64,000 nt of DNA, taken from positions 222,063,473 through 222,127,472 of the forward strand of contig JARYHS010011408.1 in NCBI GenBank assembly GCA_031002005.1, in the 5' to 3' direction. Within the stretch, counting starts at the first letter, position 1. Each line of letters begins with the position of its first letter. This DNA is from Vandiemenella viatica (Eukaryota; Arthropoda; Insecta; Orthoptera; Morabidae). This document shows, in pieces, positions 1-9,768 of this stretch. A program made the position numbers and the translations under genes. The notes beneath the pieces are model-generated. The model was not told where the DNA came from. It worked only from the letters and a program-made list of their open reading frames with translations, and searched no databases.

Positions 1-451
1 TTACAGGCTTTAAAATCGACTTTCACTTCTGGCAATGCTTTGATTTGTTAATGCGAACATGCAAGGACTCTACCTATATTTTACCAACATCTGATGAACC
101 TAAAGTGAAGCTGAAAAAGAGGGCACTTTTCCAAAGCAATAAGTAACGCTAAAACAACATTTAATCGTAAAGGACCGGAAATTTCCGAAGTCTTTCTATA
201 CGCTTCCCCTTATCGACCAGCCCGACAGCAGCCCGACGCTGACGCGCACCGTCAAAAAATAAACCAAACTAATCGCGGCCAACACTCGGCCAAGTGTCGG
301 CCGACACGCGGTGTCGTTTGAACTCACTTCAATCGAGTGAGCGACAACAATAAGAAAAGTGACGGTGCGGTGCGGTGCGGGGTCGGCTCAGTCTAGTGTG
401 GCCCGACCTTAAAGGAGAGGCTGAAAGCGAAGGAAAACAAACTCTATCACA
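1..451. other. No gene recognised; GC-rich patch
   Basis: No coding or repeat family is recognised. Positions about 200-415 are GC-richer than the surroundings and contain short palindromic runs around GTGTCGGCCGACAC (about 294-307) and four tandem GGTGC units near 365-380. These could be the edge of a decayed palindromic transposon, but no paired terminus was found. Confidence 0.3.
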
Positions 452-668
452 AAACCGAGCGTGGTGGGTGAGCGGTTTTTTATTTGATTTTTTCCTTTTG
501 CTTATGGCTTTACGCCTCGTAGACGTTGAGGTCATTAATGGCGGGAAAGAACTGGGGGTAAGGAACGGGAACGAAATCGTCTATGCACTTTTGAAGGAAC
601 TAACCCGGCATCCACTAAACGTAATTTCGGGAAATGTTGGAGAACATAAATCTGGGTGGCCTCATTAG
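452..668 (-). mobile_element. SINE-A copy, scrambled (head + strand, tail - strand)
   Basis: The SINE-A 3' half reads on the minus strand at about 495-668: complement of GGCTTTACGCCTCGTAGACG, then a diverged core related to the CCATGGCCGAATTCC motif. A SINE-A 5' head (CCGAGCGTGGTGGGTGAGCGGT, 454-475) lies next to it on the plus strand. The two parts face opposite ways, so this is either two insertions or an internal inversion. Identity to the better copies at 15213 and 58696 is clear but imperfect. Confidence 0.7.
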
Positions 669-689
669 CATATTGGTTGGATCCTAGAT

Positions 690-1190
690 GACCGGAATAA
701 GGTTGCGCGGTCTGATGACTCAGAGCTGATGGTAGTGTCCGAGTGTGGCGCAGACCCCATGAAGCCATGGAACAAGGTGTGTCGGAAGGCACTGTGCAAG
801 TTGGAGGTGACTGTATCCTGATCTGCGCTGTGTTTGCATGTCGTGGACTGGGACTCAGGTCAAACTGAACCGACATTTTACCGGAAATGGCTACGTTCAA
901 CTACTTGGAGAACATTTGCAGCCATTCATGGCCTTCATGTTCTCACACAGCGATAGACTTTTCCAGGACGACAATGCGCCGTTTCACAGAGTCCAATTCG
1001 TTCACGGCTGAGCGCAGGAATATTCTGGACATTACTGCGAATGATTTGACCACATATATCGTCAGACATGAATCCACCCACTAATGTGGCTCGCAGTGCT
1101 GAGAGCTGATACGCCGCACGTTGGATCAGGGTGCTACAACGAACTGGGAACGAGCCCTGGTCTCCGCAGCACCAGACGTCCTGACATTAG
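690..1190 (+). pseudogene. Tc1-like transposase remnant
   Basis: Translating in shifting frames gives the order of Tc1 DDE-transposase blocks. A SDDSEL stretch near 715 stands for SDES, then a GNGYVQLLGEHLQPFM-like block near 885, then FQDDNAPFHR near 965-990 (the second catalytic aspartate, intact), then SSDMNPPTNV near 1065-1090, which sits where the family has SPDLNPIE, so the third catalytic residue is lost. Several stops and frame changes make it non-coding. The enzyme would cut and paste its element at TA sites. No inverted termini were recognised for this copy. Confidence 0.7.
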
Positions 1191-1335
1191 TTTTTAGGTG
1201 ATTTTCGGCAGCCGTAAAGGCGAATACCGGTACGGTACCCAATTTCCACCTCGTGAACTACACATTTCACAAACACAAAATATTATGACACGCTGTACAT
1301 AGTCAGACGTTTTACAGACAGATGACAACCACTTC
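1163..1335 (+). mobile_element. SINE family S2 copy (3' part)
   Basis: This segment shares blocks, in order, with 12690-13000 and 36455-36700: TTTTAGGTGATTTTCGGC, a CCCAATTTCCACCTC block, then the tail CCTCxTrAACTAxACATTTCACAAACA and a GACAGATGAC-like end. The tRNA-like head is poorly kept here. The orientation follows the other two copies. Confidence 0.5.
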
Positions 1336-1439
1336 AGTTCCACCATTAGTAATTAGTACTACCTGGCGGGACGTATAAAATGCGTGGATGCAAAAAGGGC
1401 AAGCTGTCGTAAATTCTAGTTCTAAATTTTACCATGTCA

Positions 1440-1760
1440 ACGATGAGCAAAACTCATCGAAGACATCCGACCCCCAAATGTTGGGAAGAGGTAGTAAAGA
1501 AGAAGATCGCCTGTCATGAATCCATTCGACCATATCTGTGACATGATGGACATGGTCAGTTTGTGCACAACGTCCTGCACCGGCTTCACCTTCGCAGTCA
1601 TGGACGACTGTACCATAGAGGAAGCATGGCTGAATATTTCTTCCCGGAGCGCCCGACGACTTGTTGACTCAATGCCACGACGGGCTGCTGCACTTCGCCC
1701 AGCAAAGTGGGTCCCACAAGATACTAGGGGTATCCTGTGACTTTTGGCACTACAGTGTAT
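1440..1760 (+). pseudogene. Tc1-like transposase C-terminus plus terminal repeat
   Basis: An open stretch at 1516-1740 reads NPFDHICDMMD, aligning with the Tc1 motif NPIEHxWDML around the third catalytic residue; the expected glutamate is aspartate here. It continues to ARRLVDSMPRRAAAL, matching the usual C-terminal LVDSMPRR block. About 17 bases after the stop, GGCACTACAGTG-TA (1746-1759) looks like a Tc1-type terminus ending at a TA site. It is a separate copy from 690-1190, because both contain the NPxx block. Confidence 0.7.
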
Positions 1761-1887
1761 GTCCCATTCATTAATGTGTAGCACACTCTGAATTAACAGC
1801 ACTTTCAGTAAACTATATCGCAAAGTAAACGCAGAATAAAACTTGCCATTATTTTGCTTGCAACTTACAATTATATTTCATTTTTTG

Positions 1888-2462
1888 TTGTGGGTCTTAG
1901 GGTTCGTCAACATCGAGGTCAGGTCATTAGAGCCTGTAGGTCAGTGGTTCCCAATTATTTTTTCCGGAGTACCACTGCAAGAAGGAGCTCAACCGCGCGT
2001 ACCCCTTATAGCTGAAATGATAAATAAATGAATTCGTTCATCCCAGTAGAGTGCTTCTCACAACCACAGGATTACAATAATATAATTGACACAAACACAG
2101 TTTATCTTAAATTATATATGGGCGATAGTAATGTTTCTTTTTGGCTGATAAAAGTGGATTTTTTTCAATTATTTTAGTGATCACCTTAGCCAAGAGACTA
2201 CCGCGCGTACCCCCTGAAGAAACCTCACATACCCCTGGGGGTACGCTTACCACTAATTGGGAACCACTGCTGTAGGTGATGGGGGCAAAGAACAGGAAAG
2301 AATTCTTCCACGGTCTTTTGATGAAACCATCTTGCTAATCGCCTGGAATGATTTCGGGAAATCATGGGAAACCAAAATCTGGATGGCCGGACGGGGATTT
2401 GAACCCGCGACCTTACGAAGGGCTGGCCCCGAGTATTGACGTTCACTCACCACGCCCGATAT
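1888..2462 (-). mobile_element. SINE-A copy split by a hAT-type MITE
   Basis: The 3' tail (1888-1941) and the body plus 5' head (2278-2462) of one minus-strand SINE-A are separated by the MITE at 1942-2269. The body shows the complement of the B-box (GGGATTTGAACCC, about 2395) and of the head (CACCACGC, about 2448). Removing the MITE and one 8-bp duplicate joins the halves colinearly with other SINE-A copies. Confidence 0.8.
1934..2277. mobile_element. 328-bp hAT-type MITE with 8-bp target duplication
   Basis: The element at 1942-2269 begins CAGTGGTTCCCAATTA and ends with its reverse complement (TAATTGGGAACCACTG), about 17 bp of near-perfect terminal inverted repeat. It is flanked by a perfect 8-bp direct repeat CTGTAGGT at 1934-1941 and 2270-2277. 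CAGTGGTTCCCAA termini with 8-bp duplications are typical of the hAT superfamily. It has no ORF, so it is non-autonomous. Subterminal GTACCCC blocks are also inverted. Confidence 0.9.
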
Positions 2463-3982
2463 ATAGATTTGACTAAAATATTTTCAGGATTTGTTGTTTA
2501 AATACAGGAGAAGGTGATCGTGGGAATGAAATTTTATGTTTGTAAGTAATAGCGCCTTTGGAATAGACTAAAATTAGTAACTCTGACGGCGACTAATGTC
2601 TATATTTTCCAGTGTAAAAAGTATCTTGACGAACTTTAAACAAGTTGTATCAGCCTTAAGATCGTTTTCTACTAATTTCAGTCCTACAAATTAATTACTT
2701 TTGTGACTGAGAAATATGCAGTAATTAATTGTAAATTTGCATATTTTTCCTATGAACTTGTAGTGTTCTGATAGACTAAAAAGTTGTAAATGAACTGTAA
2801 TTTGATTAAAAGCAGTAAATTCACTGAAATTTTAATTAGAAGACTGTAAATAAGAAAACCGTGTAAGCTGTGTTGAATGAGAGCTTGAATGTTAAGAACT
2901 GTTGATTTTTGTCAATTTAATCTTCGAACGCTTGTAAATATTTTCTATTTTTGTTTTAAAATGTTCTTATGATACCAAATAATTTTATATAAGTTGTACT
3001 ATGAAACCCGACGATTATTGTCAGCGGACAACTTCGCTCGGAACAGTGCTAGCAAGAAGCTCTGTCGTTTCTTTATTAATGTGCTTTAAATCTTCGGAAA
3101 GAAGTCTGATGTTCTGTTCATGTATGTTTTTGAATGTTTCGATGGAATAAAGGTACAGTAAAAAGTTTATCGATGACGTTATTCGAGAAACTACGTGTCA
3201 TTAAGTTCAAGAAATTCAGTTACATACTTTGGTGCAAGTCTAAATCACCTGACGACCTTGTAAACATGTAAATCTTCGTAAATCAGTTTCAAAGCATTAT
3301 TTTCCGAGTGGTTTAAGGAAATATAACCTCACATGCTTGCGTAGAAAAAAAAATGTTTCCCTCTATAACTATATGGCACCTCGATAAATTTAATTGTACA
3401 AAATTTTAAATTGGATATTCGGCTTCGGTAAAACGAAATACATAACACCTGCAAATTTGAATTGTGATACTTATTCCGCTTTCAGCTAATGACAGACGTA
3501 CGGACAACAATAGGACTCAGTTTGTTTTCGGATACAGAACCCTTAAAACTAGCAGTCATTAGTAAAACCAATATGTAAACAACATACAAAACATAAGAAC
3601 CAAATTTCAACTTATTGTTTACTTCAAAACCTTTTTTCAGTAAATGTGTTAATGAACCAAAAATGACTGAAATGTATGACAGTTATGATGTTCATGATAA
3701 TAGCTTCTGAGAGTCTCGATACTGCCCAACAGAACTTGAATAGTTTTTAGAGATTCAGTCACTCGCGTGAAATATCGCTTTCAGCGTTATAATCAGATAT
3801 TACGAATCTGAAAGGATTTTGCTGTTTAGATGAAAAATGTTGATACATCAGATGATAAAAGACGTTAAATTGTACAAGAAGTACGTAATTGTATACATAA
3901 CTGTTAGGGCAAAGTTATTTACCGTAATACACAAGCCGTGAACGAGTTAAGTAAAAACTTCACAAACAGAAGAAAAATAGGT
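2463..3982. other. AT-rich stretch without recognised gene
   Basis: About 1.5 kb with no long frame in either strand. An AATAAAG signal lies near 3146, after a locally GC-richer block (3010-3070). The arrangement loosely recalls an LTR (U3, R, poly-A signal), but no termini, primer-binding site or target duplication was found. Confidence 0.3.
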
Positions 3983-4205
3983 AACGAGCCCGGTGGGTGA
4001 GCTGTAACGCTCAAGTCTAGCATTTGGAAGGACACGGGTTCAAACCCGGGTTCGGTCATCCAGATTTCGGTTTTCCATGGTTTACCGAAATCACTCCACG
4101 CAAATTCCGTGATCCCTGCAAAAGGCCATAATTTCTTCCCATTCCTTGTCTCAGTTCTCTCCTGCCTGTAACTTATGTGTCGATGAGGTGTAAAACTCTA
4201 AGAAA
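3983..4205 (+). mobile_element. SINE-A copy
   Basis: Head CGAGCCCGGTGGGTGAGC, B-box GGGTTCAAACCC (4039-4050), core ATCCAGATTTCGGTTTTCC and CACTCCACGCAAATTCCG, and a diverged 3' end near 4200. It is the first of three SINE-A-like units in tandem and in the same orientation. Confidence 0.8.
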
Positions 4206-4244
4206 TAAGGAAAACACACCACTGTCTGGTTGATGATAGTAACT

Positions 4245-4460
4245 TTCACCTTCAATGTAGATCTACCGACCCTAATTTTTGCACCTAGCTTTCGGCAGGA
4301 TGCGGGTTTGATTTCCAGTTTAGGCACCCAGTTTTCTCTCGAGGCGAATGGTTTGATGATTCGATTATAGAAGTGCCATGGACTCTTCCCTTCCCCTTTC
4401 TTGCCCACAATCTCTCTCGTCCCCATTAATTTCATTGTCGACGAGCAGTAAACACCAGAA
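4245..4460 (+). mobile_element. Diverged SINE-A copy
   Basis: The order of SINE-A blocks survives at low identity: a GGCAGGATGCGGGTTTGATTTCC region in place of the B-box, then CACCCAGTTTTC, AAGTGCCATGGACTC, CTTGCCCAC and TGTCGACGAGCAGTAAAC at the 3' end. Confidence 0.6.
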
Positions 4461-4499
4461 GAAAATAGATTATCTTTAATTGGTTTACCATTCCGTAGG

Positions 4500-4715
4500 A
4501 TCGACCCTGATGGTTAAGTGGTATCGTTCGCTCCTGGAATCTGCGTAACCCGAAGATGATACCTGTTCAAGCCATAAAATTTCTTCTTTCCAATGTTTCC
4601 CAAAACCACTTGATTCGAAGACCGGAATCTATCTCTCAACAAGGTTATAGCCAATTTGATTCCTTGTCAAAAATTTGATGATCCACTACCGACGAGCGAT
4701 TAAGCCCGTATAATA
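4500..4715 (+). mobile_element. Very diverged SINE-A copy
   Basis: Head TGGTTAAGTGGTATCGTTCGC (A-box-like), a degenerate B-box near 4568 (CTGTTCAAGCC), a core with CCAATGTTTCCCAAAACCACTTG, and tail CCGACGAGCGATTAAGCC. It is the oldest-looking of the three adjacent units. Confidence 0.5.
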
Positions 4716-5302
4716 TAAATAAAAACAGATATTCAGATACGCGGAAGTTCGTTCTTGTCAATGCTGTGCGGGACTATAGCAGTGTAACTACAGTCCTTCA
4801 AGTTCACAGAGGCGGCTCAAGGTCACTCTGCTCTCTCCCCACTCCGCTACCCTCACCCCTACATGCAAATGGGAAAAAGAGCCCATTGACAACTTTATCA
4901 TTCACCTACATGGATAGAATGGTCTGTTTGGAGGGGCAGGCATCGGGAGAGGGTGATGAGACCTACAGAGGGGAACTTTACCTTGTACCGATATTTCGGG
5001 GTGAACAGGGTATAGTGAAGGTATAGCTCCATTTTTTCTTTCATGTCACCGAAACTAGAATGGAGAATGTGTGGCCAGTATCGTGGCGCTTTAATCCTCA
5101 TTTAATAACTAATTAGATACTTATTTGATAACAGGCTGAGTAAGCCTGGGATTCCTTCCGGAGGTTCATCTTAGAGAAAATTCTCCGCTTTAATCGATAT
5201 TTGAGTCGTCCATTGTTCCGATATCGATCTACCGGTTGAGGTGGTAAACAGCTGTTGACCAACATAATACTTCTCTTTGATGTAGTTTGGGGTGTCAGTT
5301 TA
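4716..5302. other. No feature recognised
   Basis: Moderately GC-rich at 4790-5090 with short frames on both strands. None resembles a known protein, and no repeat termini were found. Confidence 0.3.
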
Positions 5303-5420
5303 TCTTAGGGCTTTACTGCTCGTCAACATTAAGGTATTTGAAGCCCGAAAAGAAATGGGAGTAAGGAACGGGGAGAAATTCGACCATAGTCTGGAGTGAT
5401 TTCAATTTTACATAATTTCT
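5303..5420 (-). mobile_element. Truncated SINE-A fragment
   Basis: The SINE-A 3' half is visible on the minus strand: complement of GGGCTTTACTGCTCGTCAAC, then GGAACGGGGAGAAATTCGACCAT and TGGAGTGATTTC. The head and B-box are missing. Confidence 0.65.
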
Positions 5421-6237
5421 TTTAATCGGGATTGTCGAAATGGAAATCTAATCCAATCCATTGGGTTCGGTTAGTTGGTAAGTGCTGATATCTAAACTGT
5501 GTTAAGTTCCCATTAAAGTGGACTTTATTTCTGAGTGAAGAGTCTGTTGTCACTTTACTCAGTTGCGTGCGGTTTCCAAATAATTGCCCCGGCTCCAGTG
5601 CTGCCTTATGATGTCGTAATCAAGAAAAAAGAAATGTGCTGACCTTCACTTAAATGATTCCACTCACCTTTGCTGTCTTGATTAAATAACACTGTATCCA
5701 CAGTAAACAGCAGAACAAATGAAAGTGGTTACTACATAGGGTACAGGTGCAATAAAAATTTCAGGCCCATCACTTCCGGCGTCCAATTATGCGTTCGTCG
5801 TTGCGACGGAAGCTCTACAAGGAACAGTTATGTCATCAAAGACGACAGTAGAAAGTGTGTCGCTGTTATTTAGTCGCCTTTGAGATGCCACTTCCGGGAA
5901 AAGTGACGCAATATTAACAGTAAAAATGATAATAAGAAGAGCAGAAGACAATCTTCCTTACGTTCTTAGAGACCTTCGTTTAGGATCATAAAAATAGAAG
6001 ATTAATGGACCTGAAAAGGGAAAAGAGATATGTAAATTAGGTAATAAATTTGTTTCTTTCTGATCTTATGGATCCTTATCCACTCTCACTTCTTCCAGAC
6101 CACCAATAATTCAAGCTAATGTGCTGGTTGCCTTATCTGACTTCGAGACAAATGGGAGAAGAATTGCTTAAACATTATCTAAATGCTGTTCCTAGTACCT
6201 CTGTATCTCTTAGTGAATTCATAAAATTAAAAATTTT
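5421..6237. other. No feature recognised
   Basis: AT-rich sequence without a frame or repeat that I can assign. Confidence 0.3.
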
Positions 6238-6487
6238 GCCCCGAGCGGGGAGGGTGAACCGTTAACCTTCTGGCCTCGCATTTGGGAGGACGGGGGTTCG
6301 AATTTCCGTTCGGGCATCCAGATTTGGGTTTTCCATGGTTTCCCCGAATCACTCCAGGCGAATGCCAAGATGCTTCCTTCGTAAAGCCCTGGGAGAATTC
6401 CCCGTTCCTTTTCCCCAGTCCTCTCCCACCTCTAATGACCTCTTCATTGACGATGCGTAAAGCCATAAGCAAAAAAGAAAAAATTAA
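6238..6487 (+). mobile_element. SINE-A copy
   Basis: Head CCCCGAGCGGGGAGGGTGA, block TCTGGCCTCGCATTTGGGAG, B-box GGTTCGAATTTCC, core GGGCATCCAGATTTGGG, then CTCTAATGACCTC and CGTAAAGCCATAAGC with an A-rich tail. Confidence 0.85.
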
Positions 6488-7445
6488 AAAAATTTCGTTC
6501 AATGCTACATCATTGAACTATATCTGATGTTAAATTAGATCTTTGTAATGCATTCCTCTGGTAGAGAATACACACCAGTTTGATCAAGCTTGTTAAGAAG
6601 GCACCATCAACTACATAGTGAGATCGTCTCAGTCCATCTGTAATACTTTTGAGACCATTGAGACGAAAAAAAAATTCTTCAGATTTTGTAGAGCAAGTCC
6701 TTAAGGTCAAATACACGTGAAATTCGTATTTCACCAGATCAGGTCACGTGATCATGACCTGTTACCCTCAAAATAAATTTTTTGATCGCTACTTATGACC
6801 TCGCCATCTCTGGTGCTACTGCCAAGCTCTAACATCTACTAACTACTAAGGTAAACATGCGTGGCTACTGACAAATTTTTAAAGTGCATAACGATAACCA
6901 CTTTCTGATTTGAAAAAAATATTTATCGTTCCACGTGGTAAAATATTGCTCTGCTCTTCGTTTTCCTGTTACTTATTCCACAACAGGCAGTTGGTGGTGA
7001 ACAGAATACACAATGATTACAGCAGCCACTCAGTGAGAAATGAACATCGCATCCCTGCCTGGCATTATAATATTTTTTATCTTTGCTCTCTGTTTTTGTG
7101 CCGCATGCACTTACTCCCACAGAGGCCGTCAAAAATGACATAATTTTTTATTGTAATTGAAAAATTTTCTAAGGAAAACATAATTTCAATAACTAATAAT
7201 GATTATTTATTTGATTTATATATTTCTTCATTTTTTATGTTTGGTGTAGAATTTCTCTGAGTTTTTGATAAACTTCCCAGTTTCCTCTATCAAGAAATTG
7301 TTAGGTTATGTTGTGGCCTGGTTCTGTTAACAGCTACACAGAACAGATCGTAAATATCAGATGCTCTTCTCCTTGCACTAATTTATTTATTTAACTTTTG
7401 TAAATAAACAAATAGTGACATGTAAATTTAAAGGAATGTGGCATA
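6488..7445. other. AT-rich, no gene recognised
   Basis: Short unassigned frames only. A spaced inverted pair AGGTCA-8 nt-TGACCT occurs at 6741-6760. It resembles nuclear-receptor half-sites but may be chance. Confidence 0.3.
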
Positions 7446-8303
7446 TACAGGGCGTTCGCCGGGAAACGCAACCCACTGTTAGCGCTACAAGGAAGAAACT
7501 GCTCCCGGCGAGCGAGCGGTCAGTTTCCGGCATTGTTCGACCGTCGGCCGCGGACTATTTCATAATAATTACGCTTCATAAACTTCATAAACTTGTGTGC
7601 TAAGCATTTAGATGTGACGTAATTCATTAGCTTACCTTATAAAAGATGCTGGAAGTGTTGACCCTCTTGTGTAATGCACATTTCACATCTTCTGAACATA
7701 TTTCGAGACACACGCTGCCCTAACTGACTTAATGATTTTTTGGGTGACTGTTCTAGTCGAAAAGCGATATCGTCAATTTTCTCCTCTGTGAGAATACGGT
7801 TGACCGACAGTCTCTTTTTGTTAAAAAATGAACCCGTTTCTCTTACTTTTTTAACCAGACGCAGAATTGTTGATTTCGCTGGCAGTAAAGCGCCAGGAAA
7901 TTCGCGACGAAATTTACTGCGACACTTTTTAAACGACTTCTTCTTCACATATGTATCGTAGATAAATATTCTTTGTTGCAAACTGTAACGTACCATAATT
8001 TTACTCACACTCAAACACGGTACAGATTAATAAGAGTATGAAGCCCCAAACCAGCCAAACCGCAAAGAAACGTTTATTCACAACACTGATTAATAAGAGA
8101 CTGAAGTCACAAACTATCTACAATGCAAAGAAACCGTTCTTAACCATGTAAGGGTCACTGCACTGCACTGTTGGGGCAGCGGAGGTGTTAAACAGTGCGG
8201 TGATTCACGGTGCCGTGTGGCGGAAACTGCTGGCGCGACTGACCGAGCAAGTTGCCGACGGCAACAGACTGGGAGGGTAGCGTTTTCCGGCGAACGCCCT
8301 GTA
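7446..8303. mobile_element. Tc1/mariner-type element, 854 bp, TA duplications
   Basis: The element at 7448-8301 starts CAGGGCGTTCGCCGG and ends with the exact complement of those 15 bases; the match continues with one mismatch to about 22 bp (GGAAACGC/GAAAACGC). TA flanks it on both sides (7446-7447, 8302-8303). Inside on the minus strand lies a helix-turn-helix ORF (7637-8014). The length is short for an autonomous element, so it is probably an internally deleted derivative. Confidence 0.85.
7637..8014 (-). pseudogene. N-terminal helix-turn-helix domain of a transposase
   Basis: This 125-codon frame reads YSLQQRIFIYDTYV, then FRREFPGALLPAKSTILRLV and KKVRETGSF, then LTEEKIDDIAFRLEQSPKKS. 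The pattern matches the DNA-binding region (DUF4817-like, as far as I recall) found with Tc1/mariner-related transposases in arthropods. The catalytic DDE part is absent, in line with internal deletion of the host element at 7448-8301. The start is the first ATG after the terminal region. It could at most encode a DNA-binding fragment. Confidence 0.6.
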
Positions 8304-9109
8304 CTTCTGGTTCCATTATAATTTTTTATCTCTGCCCACCGTATTTGTGAGCAGTTACTTCCTCAACAGACAATTGGCTTTTAGCTGATATCGCAGTTAC
8401 ACTTCCTTTCAAGTGTAAATATAATCAAATGCGGTTATTTATTTGAAATTTCCTGGCTAGCCAAGCAGAGCTGTGGTAGCTCGGAATTATCGAGACTCAC
8501 CGAATGTTGCCGGACTATTCAGTTCAATCCAGTCACTAGGCACAACGCATTTTATTGAAATGGATTACTATCTATTTTAGGTAAATTAATTATTACCGTA
8601 TTAGTTATTTAATAATAATATTAGTTAGATATTTGTATCTTAGTTATATTAGTTTCTATTCAATCGGTATTTTACTATTTCACTAATAAAACAATTTTTA
8701 ATTACGAAAGTTATTTTGTTACCTTGTTTCTATTTATTACTACTTAGTATTGTACTAAATTCGTGGCATGGGAATTTTTCTAAACCAGTAACCATAACCA
8801 AAACAAGGTCACGGGGTTACACAACAGACTGAGGTTCAAAGATCAGTCTAGGCTTTTCGGCTGTCCATATTGAAATTTTAGATGGTTTTTCGTTATTACC
8901 TGTGTGTAAGTTGTGATGGTTCCAAATCTACTTGTCAGAAACTTCACGTTGCACTAACAGAATATCACAACACACTTTGCACTAAGCTTATACTGATTGC
9001 AGATGGCAACATATCCATCAATAGATTAGATCGTCATTAATTAATCCGCCAAAAAAAGTTTAAAGCTCCATTTTATTTTTATTTCAATTGCCATTCTCAT
9101 GTCAAGCTT
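8304..9109. other. AT-rich, no feature recognised
   Basis: Very AT-rich around 8570-8760 with ATTAGTTATTT-like low-complexity runs. No assigned repeat or gene. Confidence 0.3.
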
Positions 9110-9320
9110 TTCCATTACCCTTCAACTTTTTCCCTTTACAAATTCCAACTTTTTTAGTATTCTTGCTCAACTGTTAGTCGTTTCCATTGGTAAATGTATT
9201 CAAGTCCCTGACTCCCGCACCTACAAAAGAAAAATTTTCTCTCCTTTTCGCTTGAAATCAAGTGCGAGCTTGTAGTTATGGTCATTTCTTCGCTTCCATA
9301 AACAACTCCAAATCCAGTCA
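9110..9320 (-). mobile_element. LINE 3' ORF fragment, family E
   Basis: Shares blocks with 17130-17575, 21380-21950 and 61030-61260: an AAGTCCCTGACTCCC segment (complement encodes VRxxxK-like residues) and ATGGTCATTTCTTC downstream. It is read as the C-terminal end of a LINE reverse transcriptase in minus orientation. It is strongly decayed. Confidence 0.45.
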
Positions 9321-9336
9321 TGCGTCATCACAACTA

Positions 9337-9530
9337 AAAGCCTGCTCCCGAATGCGAGGCCGGAGTGTTACCGCTCAGCCACTACGCTCCGTTTGACAAC
9401 ATAAGTTCTATTTTTTTAAAAGGGTCTGTGTCTCGTCAATGGCGACTGGAGGGAACTCGTCCATGGTCGTCTGAAGTAGGTATTCATCAGGACTTTCGAC
9501 TATACAGAGATTTCGGGAAACAATGGAAAA
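9337..9530 (-). mobile_element. SINE-A fragments (head, then core)
   Basis: A minus-strand SINE-A head is present at 9337-9393 (complement of GAGCGTAGTGGCTGAGCGGTA). A minus-strand core fragment follows at about 9440-9530 (GGGAACTCGTCCATGGTCGTC, then GATTTCGGGAAACAATGGAAAACC). The pieces are in the wrong order for one simple copy, and the next SINE-A begins immediately at 9536. Confidence 0.6.
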
Positions 9531-9535
9531 CCGGA

Positions 9536-9768
9536 ACTGAGCGTGGTGGGAGAGCGGGAACGCTTTGGCTTCGCATTCTGTTCGAATCCCAGCCTGGTGA
9601 TGCAGTTTTCGGTTTTCGATGGTTTCCCGAGATCACTCCAGAAGAGTGGCTGGAAGGTTTCTTCAAAATGTCAAGGCAAATTCCTTCTTGTTCCATGCCG
9701 CAATTCCTTGCCGCCTCTAATGACCTCGACGTCGACGAGACGTAAGGCCGTAAGAGAGTAAGGAAAAA
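9536..9768 (+). mobile_element. SINE-A copy
   Basis: Head GAACTGAGCGTGGTGGGAGAG, TTCGCATTCTG, B-box TGTTCGAATCCC, core GGTTTCCCGAGATCACTCC, then CTCTAATGACCTCGACGTCG and AGACGTAAGGCCGTAAG. It abuts opposite-strand SINE-A fragments on its left. Confidence 0.8.

Noticed and set aside
2660..3270. Possible LTR with AATAAAG
   Set aside because: No TG..CA boundaries, primer-binding site or target duplication could be placed.
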